Shown here: in pieces, positions 20,729-29,096 of the stretch
Numbering within the stretch: the first letter of the stretch is position 1
How the letters are laid out: every line of letters begins with the position of its first letter
Origin: JACVRW01 sp963739095
GTDB lineage: Bacteria; Actinomycetota; Thermoleophilia; Solirubrobacterales; Thermoleophilaceae
Length of the DNA: 64,000 nt
Reading direction: 5' to 3'
NCBI GenBank assembly: GCA_963739095.1
Contig: CAVTZF010000039.1
Location: 62,001 to 126,000 of the forward strand
The notes under the pieces: generated by a model
The model's database searches: none
The model's input: the letters and a program-made list of their open reading frames with translations, nothing else
What the model was told of the DNA's origin: nothing
Program-made: the position numbers and the translations under genes

Positions 20729-20738
20729 AGCGTCCCTC

Positions 20739-22757
20739 CTAGCTCCGCACCGCCGGGGCCCGCTCGAGAACCGAGCGCGCCGTTTCGGCGATGCGTTCGA
20801 CAGTGATTCCGAAGTGCTCGTAGACGTCCTTGTACGGCCCGGATTCGCCGAACGTCTCCATCCCGATGAACGCGCCGTCCGACCCCAACCAGCGGTACCA
20901 GCCCATCGGGCTGGCGGCCTCGATCGCCACGCGCGCCCGGCAGGACGGCGGCAGGACCTCGTCGCGGTAGGCCTCGTCCGTGACGGTGAAGGTGTCCATG
21001 CAGGGCATCGACACGACCCTCACCTTGACCCCCTCCCCATCGAGCTGCTCGGCGGCCTCCATCGCCAGGGACACCTCAGAGCCGGTCGCGATCAGGATCA
21101 GCTCCGGTTCGCCGCCGTTCGCGTCGCGCAGCACGTAGGCGCCGCGCTCGATCGCGTCGTCGGGCACGCTGGCCGGATCGAGGACGGGCAGGTTCTGCCG
21201 CGACAGCGCGAACGCCGTCGGCGCGTCGGTCTGGCGCAGCGCGTAGCGCCAGCCGAGCGCCGTCTCGTTGGCGTCGGCCGGGCGCACCACGCTCAGCCGC
21301 GGCATGGCGCGCAGGCCCGCGAGCTGCTCGATCGGCTGGTGCGTGGGCCCGTCCTCACCGAGCCCGATCGAGTCGTGCGTGTAGACCCAGATCGCCGGCA
21401 GCTTCTGCAGCGCCGACAGCCTGACCGCCCCGCGCATGTAGTCCGAGAAGATCAGGAAGGTGCTGCCGAAGCCGCGGAAGCCGTGCAGCGTCAAGCCGTT
21501 GACGATCGCGCCCATGCCGTGCTCGCGCACGCCGAAGCGCAGGTTGCGCCCCCCGTAGGAGCCGCGCTGGACGTCGCCGCCGCCCTCGATGTCCGTATTG
21601 GTCGAGGTGGCGAGATCGGCGGCACCGCCGACCAGGTGGGGAACGCGCTCGGCCGCCCACTGGATCGCAGCGCCTGAGGCCTTGCGGGTCGCCATCTCCT
21701 GGCCCGGCTCGAAGCGCGGCAGGTCGGCGTCGAAGCCCTCGGGCATGGTGCCGTGGAGGATGTTCTCGAAGGCCGCCGCCTCATCCGGGGACGCCTCGCG
21801 GAACGCGTCGAAGCGCTCATTCCACTCGCGCTCGTACTCGGCGCCGCGCTCGCAGGCCTCGCGCATGTGCGCGAGCACCTCGTCCGGAACGAGGAAGTGC
21901 GCGTCCGGGTCCCAGCCGTAGAACTCCTTCGTCTTGCGCACGTTCTCCTCACCGAGCGGCGAGCCGTGCGCCTTCGAGGTGTCCTGCAGCGGGCTGCCGT
22001 AGCCGATGTGCGACTCGACGATGATCAGCGAAGGCCGATCCTCCACCGCCATCGCCTCGCGCGTGACGCTCTCGATGCGCCCGACGGAGAGGTCCTCGCC
22101 GATGTCGACCACGTGCCAGCCGTATGCCTCGAAGCGCTGGCCGACGTCCTCGGTCATCACGACGTCGACCTCGCTGGCGAGCTGGATCCGATTGGCGTCG
22201 TAGTAGGCGATCAGGCCGCCGAGCCCGAGGTGACCCGCCAGCGAGCAGGCCTCCGAGGCCACGCCCTCCTGGATGTCGCCGTCGCTCGCGATCGTGAAGG
22301 TGTGGTGGTCGACGACCTTGTGCCCGTCGTTGAAGCGGGCGGCCAGCATGCGCTCGGCGAGCGCGAGCCCGACCGACATCGAGATGCCCTGCCCGAGCGG
22401 CCCCGTGGTCGCCTCGATGCCGGGGCTGTACTTCCGCTCCGGGTGGCCGGCGGTCGGCCAGTCGACCTTGCGGAAGTGCTTGAGGTCGTCGAGCGTCATC
22501 GGATAGCCCGTCAGGTAGAGCATCGAATAGAGCAGCATCGACGCGTGACCCGCCGACAGCACGAAGCGGTCGCGGTCCTCCCAGTCGGGATTCGCCGGGT
22601 TGTGGCGCATGATCCGCGTGTACAGGGTGTAGGCCAGGGGGGCGAGCGCCATCGGTGTACCGGGGTGCCCCGAGTTGGCCTGCTGCACCGCATCCATCGA
22701 GAGCGTGCGGATGGTGTTGATGCTGAGCTCTTCGAGCTGATCAGAGCTGGTCGTCAT
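20739..22757 (-). CDS. tkt: Transketolase
   Basis: A 672-residue, full-length TPP enzyme. Residues around 20-40 have DAVQQANSGHPGTPMALAPL. The TPP/Mg site is SDGDIQEGVASEACSLAGHL near residue 155. The pyrimidine-binding domain has GVREHGMGAIVNGL with the catalytic Glu near 410, and DSIGLGEDGPTHQP. It exchanges two-carbon units between pentose and hexose phosphates. The ATG overlaps the glucokinase stop (ATGA) and the gene sits in the pentose phosphate operon. Confidence 0.96.
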   Translation of the reverse strand: MTTSSDQLEELSINTIRTLSMDAVQQANSGHPGTPMALAPLAYTLYTRIMRHNPANPDWEDRDRFVLSAGHASMLLYSMLYLTGYPMTLDDLKHFRKVDWPTAGHPERKYSPGIEATTGPLGQGISMSVGLALAERMLAARFNDGHKVVDHHTFTIASDGDIQEGVASEACSLAGHLGLGGLIAYYDANRIQLASEVDVVMTEDVGQRFEAYGWHVVDIGEDLSVGRIESVTREAMAVEDRPSLIIVESHIGYGSPLQDTSKAHGSPLGEENVRKTKEFYGWDPDAHFLVPDEVLAHMREACERGAEYEREWNERFDAFREASPDEAAAFENILHGTMPEGFDADLPRFEPGQEMATRKASGAAIQWAAERVPHLVGGAADLATSTNTDIEGGGDVQRGSYGGRNLRFGVREHGMGAIVNGLTLHGFRGFGSTFLIFSDYMRGAVRLSALQKLPAIWVYTHDSIGLGEDGPTHQPIEQLAGLRAMPRLSVVRPADANETALGWRYALRQTDAPTAFALSRQNLPVLDPASVPDDAIERGAYVLRDANGGEPELILIATGSEVSLAMEAAEQLDGEGVKVRVVSMPCMDTFTVTDEAYRDEVLPPSCRARVAIEAASPMGWYRWLGSDGAFIGMETFGESGPYKDVYEHFGITVERIAETARSVLERAPAVRS

Positions 22758-23734
22758 GCCGCTCCTCGGGTTGGTGTCGTGGTTCCAGTGTTGCGAATCT
22801 CGTGCTCGGCGAGCAGGCCCGCGCCGATCACGCCGGCGTCGGGACCACCCTGAGCGAGCGATACCTCTACCCGGCGATACAGGGCGGGCAACGCCCGCGC
22901 ACCGGCCTCCTGGATCGCCCGTTCGAGGAAGAGATGGGACGCGCGTGAGAGACCGCCGCCGATCACCACGCGTTCGGGCTCGAACACGTTCACGTATCCG
23001 GCGATCGCGACTCCGAGCATGCGGGCGAAGCGGCCGAAGACAAGCAGGGAATCCGAGTCGCCCTCCTCCGCCGCGGTCACAAGGTCGCGGGCGGAGACGC
23101 GGCCCTCCGAGTCGAGCGCGGCCGCCAGCCGGCTGCCCGGCTTGTCGCGGGCAAACTCCGTCGCGTCGCGCTCGAGTGCCTGGCCCGAGCAGTAGGCCTC
23201 GACACAGCCGCTGTTCGGGCAGTTGCCGGGGCAGGGCGGGCCGTCCGGCATCAGGGTGACGTGGCCCAGCTCCGCGCCGAGGCCGTGAGCCCCGCGGAAG
23301 ATCCGCCCGCCGGTCACGACCCCGCCGCCGACGCCCGTGCCCAGCGTCAGCATCACCAGCTCCTCGCAGTCCAGCACGCGCGCCTCGGCGAGGGCCGCCA
23401 CGTTCGCGTCGTTGTCGACGAAGACGGGGATGCCGAAGCGGCGCCCGAGCTCCTCGCGCAGCGGCACGCCCGTGAGCGGGATGTTCACGCTCGTCTCGAC
23501 GGTTCCGGTGCCGTAGTCGATCTGCGAGGGCACGCCGACGCCGACCGCCACCGGCGGACCACTTTCGGCGATCACCTCGCGGGCGGTCGCCTCGAGTCCG
23601 TCGAGCAGCGCCGAGCTCGAGGAGAGCACGGTCGGGCGCTCGGCCCTTGCGACGACGTCCAGCCCGCGCAGCGCGGCGACGGCGACCTTGGTGCCTCCGA
23701 CGTCCACACCGAGCACGAGCTCCTCTTGGGCCAC
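22754..23734 (-). CDS. ROK-family glucokinase
   Basis: A 326-residue sugar kinase. It has the ATP-binding start LVLGVDVGGTKVAVAAL, the sugar-binding FVDNDANVAALAEA with catalytic Asp near residue 105, LTLGTGVGGGVV, the ROK Zn motif AELGHVTLMPDGPPCPGNCPNSGCVEAYCSG (seen at about residues 150-180, with the His and three Cys) and VIGGGLSRA. It phosphorylates glucose to glucose 6-phosphate, feeding Zwf downstream. Chosen start GTG 23734; a longer N-terminus is open but has no better signal. It is the first gene of the eight-gene pentose phosphate operon running down to the GH15 gene. Confidence 0.9.
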   Translation of the reverse strand: MAQEELVLGVDVGGTKVAVAALRGLDVVARAERPTVLSSSSALLDGLEATAREVIAESGPPVAVGVGVPSQIDYGTGTVETSVNIPLTGVPLREELGRRFGIPVFVDNDANVAALAEARVLDCEELVMLTLGTGVGGGVVTGGRIFRGAHGLGAELGHVTLMPDGPPCPGNCPNSGCVEAYCSGQALERDATEFARDKPGSRLAAALDSEGRVSARDLVTAAEEGDSDSLLVFGRFARMLGVAIAGYVNVFEPERVVIGGGLSRASHLFLERAIQEAGARALPALYRRVEVSLAQGGPDAGVIGAGLLAEHEIRNTGTTTPTRGAA

Positions 23735-23792
23735 CCCCGGATTCCTACCCTGAGCGGCGTCGCGAAGCAACCGCCGTCACCCTGCTGTCACA

Positions 23793-24821
23793 TCAACGGG
23801 AGCTCCGCCACCACTTGGCGCGCTCGACCATCTGGATCGCGCGCTGCTCCCACCAGGCGCCCACGCGGGCGGGGCCGCCGTTGCAGGAGCCGTTCGAATA
23901 GCCGGGTCGCTCGACCCACATGAAGGCGTCGGCCTTCGGGTGTCCGGTGTCGGTGGTCGGCAGCGAGCCCGCGGCCGCGTTCGGCGGGTTGCACCAGATC
24001 GTCTGGCCGTTCCGGTACAGCGGGCCGTTGCCGTTGTGCGAGGTGTTGACGATGAAGTGCTTGCCGCCGACCGCGCGCGAGAGCTTCGCGCCGTACGCGA
24101 GGTTCTTGGCGGTGGTGACGTGATGCGTGGCGTTCAGCATGAAGCCGCGCACGCGGCTCACCCCGACGGCGCGGAGCTTGCGTGCCATCGTCGGCACGTC
24201 CTGCCAGTCGGGCGCTCCGGCCTCGACGTAAACGGTCGCGTTCGGCAGCTTCGACAGGGCCTTCACGCCGTATGCGAGCGCGCGCAACCGCGGCGCGCGC
24301 AGGCTCGGCCTGAGGCACTCGATCAGGCCGAGCGAATCGGGCTCGAATGCGATCACGACCTCGTTCGACCCGATGCCGCGCGCCACCTGGTCGATCCAGC
24401 TCTTGTAGCGCGCGTTCTGTCCCGGGCCGCCGCTCGTGTTCGTGCCCGGCGAACCGCAGCCCTGGTGCTCGTCGCCGAACACGGCCAGCAGCGGCACCGA
24501 ATCGCCGGCCTGCTCGAACATGCCCTGGAGCTTCCCGACCACCGGCTGCTCCCACACCCCGAACCACTTGAACTGCGGCGTCTCGGCCAGCCGCAACACC
24601 TTGGCCGCGTCCTCGCGCCGCCCGCGGCGCATCAGCGAGCGATAGCCGTTCCAGGTCGGGTTCCACTGAGTGTTCTGGTCCCACCAGGTCTGTCCGGCGA
24701 GCGGGTTCGGAGCGCTGGCGCCCGGGTTCTGGCCGCCGCTGGCGGAGGCACCGGCGGCGAATGCGAGCAGGGCAAGGATGGACGCGGCGACGGCCAGGCC
24801 GCCCAGAGGGGTGCGAGTCAT
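23793..24821 (-). CDS. Secreted glycoside hydrolase family 6-like protein (endoglucanase/cellobiohydrolase family)
   Basis: A 342-residue protein with a signal peptide (LGGLAVAASILALLAFAAGASA). GH6 landmarks follow in order: SWIDQVARGIG, VVIAFEPDSLGLIECL (proton-donor Asp near residue 165), YVEAGAPDWQD, GFMLNATHH, HFIVNTSHNGNGP, IWCNPPNAAAG and DAFMWVERPGYSNGSC. The usual RDCG segment carrying the second Asp reads HQGCGSPGTN here, so that acid appears replaced. It should cleave beta-1,4-glucan outside the cell if active. Start ATG 24821; a longer frame begins at 24848. It follows the promoter region it shares with a divergent ROK kinase. Confidence 0.85.
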   Translation of the reverse strand: MTRTPLGGLAVAASILALLAFAAGASASGGQNPGASAPNPLAGQTWWDQNTQWNPTWNGYRSLMRRGRREDAAKVLRLAETPQFKWFGVWEQPVVGKLQGMFEQAGDSVPLLAVFGDEHQGCGSPGTNTSGGPGQNARYKSWIDQVARGIGSNEVVIAFEPDSLGLIECLRPSLRAPRLRALAYGVKALSKLPNATVYVEAGAPDWQDVPTMARKLRAVGVSRVRGFMLNATHHVTTAKNLAYGAKLSRAVGGKHFIVNTSHNGNGPLYRNGQTIWCNPPNAAAGSLPTTDTGHPKADAFMWVERPGYSNGSCNGGPARVGAWWEQRAIQMVERAKWWRSSR

Positions 24822-24862
24822 GCCACACCCTAGCCCGAGTCTTGGCAATCCGCACGCGGGTT

Positions 24863-24868
24863 TACGCT
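24863..24868 (+). promoter_or_regulatory. Candidate -10 element of the ROK gene (possible leaderless transcript)
   Basis: TACGCT in TTTACGCTTG ends six bases before the ATG at 24875, which would place transcription start at or near the start codon. No Shine-Dalgarno sequence precedes the ATG. The same TTACGCT string occurs upstream of the ROK repressor at 55219. The assignment is by eye. Confidence 0.35.
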
Positions 24869-24874
24869 TGATGC

Positions 24875-25846
24875 ATGCGGGCGGGAATCGATCTGGGCGG
24901 AACCAAGATCCAGGCGGTCGTGATCGACGACGACGGCGCGGTCCAGGGCCAGGAGCGCCTTCCGACTCCGACGCGGGGCGATCCGCGCGACGTCGCCGCC
25001 GTGATGGCGCAGTCCGTCAAGACGGCGGCGGAACAGGCCGGCGTGGAGACGGCGGCGCTCGCCGGCGTCGGGATCGGCTCCCCCGGCGTGATCGACGGTC
25101 GCCGCGGCATCGTCTCGAGCGCACGCAACCTGCCGAACTGGGAGGGCTCGTTCGCGCTCGGCCCGGCGCTGACCGACGCGCTCGGCGCACGCACGAGGAT
25201 CGACAACGACGTCAACGTCGCGACGCAGGCGGAGCTCGCCCTCGGCGCGGGCCGGCCCTACCGGTCGATGCTGGGCGTCTTCTGGGGCACCGGCGTGGGC
25301 GGTGGGATAGTGCTGCGCGGCAGGCCCTGGCTCGGCCGCGGCGGGGCCGGCGAGATCGGCCACGTCTGCGTGGTCATCGACGGCGCGCGCTGCCCATGCG
25401 GGCGGAAGGGCTGCGTCGAGGCCTACGCCGGGCGCAAGGCGCTCGAGGAGCGCGCCCGCCACCGGCACGACAAGGGCCACAAGACCGATCTCTTCAAGAT
25501 CATGGAGAAGCGCGGGCGCGACCGGCTCACCAGCGGCGTCTGGGCGCGGGCGCTCGAGCACGACGACAGGCTCGCGCACAAGCTGCTGGAGGAGGCCGTC
25601 GAGGCGCTCGGCGCCGGGGTGGCGTCGACGCTGAACGTCCTCGACGTCGACGCGGTGATCCTCGGCGGCGGCCTCGGGCTCCGCCTCGGCGAGCCCTACC
25701 GCAAGAAGATCGAGAAGGCGATGATGCCGCACCTGTTCTCGAGCGAGAACCCGCCGCCGTTCCTGATGGCGGAGCTCGGCGACCTCGGCGGCGCAATCGG
25801 CGCAGCGCTGCTGATCAAGGTGCCGAAGGCGGCAGCGGCGGCCTGA
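24875..25846 (+). CDS. ROK-family sugar kinase
   Basis: A 323-residue kinase with IDLGGTKIQAVVID at the start, RIDNDVNVATQAELALG near residue 107 (catalytic Asp), FWGTGVGGGIV, the Zn motif GEIGHVCVVIDGARCPCGRKGCVEAYAG near 165-195 and VILGGGLGLRLGEP. It is a second ROK enzyme, about 1 kb from the first (22754). It lacks an N-terminal HTH, so it is an enzyme rather than a repressor. Glucose or another hexose is the likely substrate. Divergent from the GH6 gene and possibly leaderless. Confidence 0.88.
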   Translation: MRAGIDLGGTKIQAVVIDDDGAVQGQERLPTPTRGDPRDVAAVMAQSVKTAAEQAGVETAALAGVGIGSPGVIDGRRGIVSSARNLPNWEGSFALGPALTDALGARTRIDNDVNVATQAELALGAGRPYRSMLGVFWGTGVGGGIVLRGRPWLGRGGAGEIGHVCVVIDGARCPCGRKGCVEAYAGRKALEERARHRHDKGHKTDLFKIMEKRGRDRLTSGVWARALEHDDRLAHKLLEEAVEALGAGVASTLNVLDVDAVILGGGLGLRLGEPYRKKIEKAMMPHLFSSENPPPFLMAELGDLGGAIGAALLIKVPKAAAAA

Positions 25847-25858
25847 CCGGCGCCTGGC

Positions 25859-26987
25859 TCACACGCCTGCCTCGGGGTAGGGGAAGCCCGCCGGCGGGTC
25901 GGCGCCTTCGTCGAGGTGCTTGCGCAGGCCGGCGTCGCCGATGGCGTAGCCCCAGTTGATGAGCCGCATCTGCACGTCGTCCGAGAGGCCCTCGAGCCGT
26001 GTGGCGATCTCGGCCAGGTCGAGCGTGCGCGCGAAGGGCGCCGGCAGCGCCCCCGGCAGCCCGTAGTCCTCGATGTTGCTGCGAATCCCGACGTAGACGC
26101 CGGCACGATTGCCGCGCCGCAGGCCCTCGATCACCTGGCTCTTGCGCAGCGCGCGCACCTGGTTGTCGACCACCCGCAGCACACGCACCATGTGGCGCGG
26201 CCAGTCGTCGGCGGGACGATCCTGCGGCGCCATCAGGCCGCCTGCATCGGACACGATCACGGTGCGGCAGCGCTTCCAGGCCGTCTCGAGCCCGAGGTTG
26301 TCGTAGACGCCGCCGTCCGAGAGGAAGAGCGCCTCGCGGTGCTCGGCGGTCCCGAGGTCGTTGCCCTCCTCGTCCACCCAGTCGACCATCGGCCGCAGCC
26401 GGTAGGGCGAGAGGATCGGCGGGAAGGCCGACGAGCAGGCCACCGCCGTGGCGACCGGGATATCCGGATCGGGAAGCGAGCCGACGCGCCAGTCCCTCAC
26501 GCCGCTGCGCTCGAAGCGGGCGAGCGCCCCCGAGCCGATGTTGGTGGCGTTGATGATGAAGTCGGGCCGCTTCGGGAGGTCGGCCAGGACCGCCTCGCCG
26601 AAGAGGTGCTCGGCGGTAGGCGCCGGCGAGCTTCTCGGCGATCGAGCCGGGCAGGAGCGCGCCCTCCACGACGGAGGTCCAGTCGAGCGTCCGCCGCGCG
26701 AGCCCGCGCAGGCGGCCCACCACCGCCTCGTCGAAGTCGTCCGCGGGGGCCAGCGCCAGCGTCGCGGCTGTGATCGAACCGCCCGACACGCTCGACACGC
26801 GGTCGAGCCGCTCGAGCCAGCCGGCCTCGCGCAGGCGCCAGATCACGCCCAGGTGGAAGAGCATGGCGCGATAGCCGCCGCCCGAAAGGCAGAGCGCGAT
26901 GCCGCCCTCTGGCTCCTCGCCGCTGTCCGTGGCGATCGTACGGACGGGCGAGGCGAGGTCGGGCGTCAGATCGCGAACTGCCCCCAC
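25859..26987 (-). pseudogene. Patatin-like phospholipase with one frameshift near 26614
   Basis: Length is 376 codons plus one base. The 5' part (GTG 26987) has GGIALCLSGGGYRAMLFHLG (oxyanion glycine-rich loop) and RVSSVSGGSITAA (nucleophile Ser). After KLAGAYR one surplus base at 26611-26617 shifts the frame, which continues as EHLFGEAVLADLPKRPDFI, SSAFPPILSPYRL and FLSDGGVYDNLGLE (catalytic Asp of the dyad). All catalytic pieces survive, so a recent indel or a sequence error is likely. The family hydrolyses lipid acyl esters. Convergent with the ROK gene 12 bases away. Confidence 0.8.
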
Positions 26988-27015
26988 GGCGGCGATCGTA
27001 GTGCTTGCGCTGCGC

Positions 27016-29007
27016 CTAGCGGTCCGCCGGCCGCGGGCGCTCGCGCCTCGTCAGCAGGAAGCGCGCGTGCGCGATGGCGGCACGGCCCACCGCCGCCGCC
27101 GAAGCGGGAGCGCGCCGGCTGCGGCGCCGCTCCCGGCCCCGGCGCAGCGGCACCACCGGCTCCGCCGGTGCGGGGGCCGGGCCGAGCCCGAGCGTGGCGA
27201 CGGGCCGCGGCGGCCCGGTGCCGAGCAGGGCGGCGATCTCATCGCGGTCGAGGTCCTCGCGCGCGAGCAGCGCGCCCGAGAGCGCCCACAGCTCGGCGCG
27301 GTGCGCCTCAGTCAGCGCAAGCGAGTCGCGGTAGGCCTCGGCGATCATGCGCTCGACCTCCTCGTCGACGACCTGGCGCGTCGTGTCGGAGAGCGGCATG
27401 TTCTGGCCGCCGGCGGTCGCGGTCAGCTGCCCGGCGCGCTCGGAGAAGCCGAGGCTCATGACGGCGTGACGCGCGAGCGCGTTGGCGCGCTGGAGGTCGT
27501 CGGCGGCGCCGGAGGAGACGTCGCCGTAGATCACGGCCTCGGCCGCACGGCCGCCGAGCAGCACCATCAGCTGCTCGTGCACGTGGCGCGCCGACTGCAG
27601 CGCCCGGTCGCGGCGTGCGATCACCGCGAGCCCGCCGGCGCGACCGCGCGGCGTGATCGTCAGCCGCTGGGTCGCGTCCTGGGTGGCGCAGAGCTCGGCC
27701 ACCAGCGCGTGGCCCGCCTCGTGCCGGGCCACCACCTCGCGCTCCTCCGCCGTGAGCGGCGAGGAGCGGCGCGCCGGCCCTGCGAGCGCACGCAGGTGGC
27801 CCTCGGCGAGGTCCGCGCGGCTGACCTCGGCGCGGCCGTCGCGCGCGGCCATGATCGCGCCCTCGTTCAGCATCTCGCGCAGGTCTGCGCCCGACGACCC
27901 TCCCGTGCCCTCGGCGATCTCGGCCAGGTCGACCTCGCGGGCGAGCGGACGTCCGCGGGCGTGCACCTGCAGGATCGCGAGCCGGCCCTCGGCACCCGGA
28001 AGCTCGACCGCGACCTGGCGCGAGAAGCGGCCGGGCCGCAGCAGCGCCGGATCGAGCACGTCGAGCCGGTTCGTCGCGCCGACGCAGACGAGCCGCTCGT
28101 TGCCGGTGAAGCCATCCATCTCGATGAGTAGCTGGTTGAGCGTGTGCTCGTACTCGTCGTTGCCGCCCTGACCGCCGTCGCTGCGCCGGCGGCCCAGCGC
28201 GTCGAGCTCGTCGATGAAGATGACCGCGCCGCCCGGGGCGTCACGCCCGCGGTTGAAGAGCTCGCGCACGCGTGACGCGCCGACGCCGACGTAGCGCTCC
28301 ACGAACTCCGCGCCCGACGCCGCGAAGAAGTCGACCCCCGCCTCGGCGGCGAGCGCCTTGGCGAGCAGCGTCTTGCCGGTGCCCGGCGGCCCGTGCAGCA
28401 GCACCCCCGCCGGCATCCGTGCCCCGACGCGCGCGAAGCGGTCCGGGTCCTTCAGAAACTCGACGAACTCGGCGACCTCCTCGACGGCCTCGTCGCAGCC
28501 GGCGACGTCACGGAACGTGACCGTCGGGCGGGTCGCCTCGGAGACCTTCGTCCCCGCTCGCAGCGGACCGCCGGCGCCGCCCGGGCCGTGCGCCTGAGAG
28601 CGCCGGCTGCGCAGCGAGAGGGCGAACAGCACGAGCGTGAGCGCGATCATGCCGAGCACGGCGAAGCCGAAGAAGCCCGGCCCGGAACCGTCGTCCCCGG
28701 GGGCGACCTCGACCCTGGCACCGGCGCGGGCGAGCCGGTCGGCGAGGTTCTGGTCGGGCGGGTACCCCAGCGTCTCCTCGCGCCCGCCCGCGAGCCGCAC
28801 GCTCACCTCGGCGCGGCGCGGATCGAGGAGCGCCTCGCGCACGCTGCCGCGCTCGATGGCGGACAGCAGATCGCTGTAGCGGAAGTCGTCGCTGACCTGC
28901 GCTTCGTCCTCGCTCGGCTGGTGCGGCACGCCCGGAACCTGCGCTCCCGCCGTGGGCGACGCCACGAGCACCGCCACGACGAGCACGAGCACGACTCTGA
29001 TGTACAT
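27016..29007 (-). CDS. FtsH-type ATP-dependent zinc metalloprotease
   Basis: A 663-residue membrane protease. An N-terminal hydrophobic segment (MYIRVVLVLVVAVLVA) and a second helix near 115-135 flank a short extracytoplasmic domain. The AAA module has GPPGTGKTLL (Walker A), VIFIDELDALG (Walker B) and ATNRLDVLDPALLRPGRF. The M41 protease has HEAGHALVAE with Zn-binding His residues and GAADDLQRAN with the third ligand. It degrades membrane and regulatory proteins. The C-tail is Ala/Pro/Arg-rich and longer than usual. ATG 29007 follows GGAAGG; an ATG at 29040 is also in frame. It may be an accessory FtsH paralogue; no ftsH-like operon partners are present. Confidence 0.93.
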   Translation of the reverse strand: MYIRVVLVLVVAVLVASPTAGAQVPGVPHQPSEDEAQVSDDFRYSDLLSAIERGSVREALLDPRRAEVSVRLAGGREETLGYPPDQNLADRLARAGARVEVAPGDDGSGPGFFGFAVLGMIALTLVLFALSLRSRRSQAHGPGGAGGPLRAGTKVSEATRPTVTFRDVAGCDEAVEEVAEFVEFLKDPDRFARVGARMPAGVLLHGPPGTGKTLLAKALAAEAGVDFFAASGAEFVERYVGVGASRVRELFNRGRDAPGGAVIFIDELDALGRRRSDGGQGGNDEYEHTLNQLLIEMDGFTGNERLVCVGATNRLDVLDPALLRPGRFSRQVAVELPGAEGRLAILQVHARGRPLAREVDLAEIAEGTGGSSGADLREMLNEGAIMAARDGRAEVSRADLAEGHLRALAGPARRSSPLTAEEREVVARHEAGHALVAELCATQDATQRLTITPRGRAGGLAVIARRDRALQSARHVHEQLMVLLGGRAAEAVIYGDVSSGAADDLQRANALARHAVMSLGFSERAGQLTATAGGQNMPLSDTTRQVVDEEVERMIAEAYRDSLALTEAHRAELWALSGALLAREDLDRDEIAALLGTGPPRPVATLGLGPAPAPAEPVVPLRRGRERRRSRRAPASAAAVGRAAIAHARFLLTRRERPRPADR

Positions 29008-29096
29008 CGGCACTGCCTTCCGGCCTTCCGCGCCTTCCATACAGGCGGATACCCGGTCAATAGCTGGGACAATCGCTGCCATAGGCTTGTTGGCGG

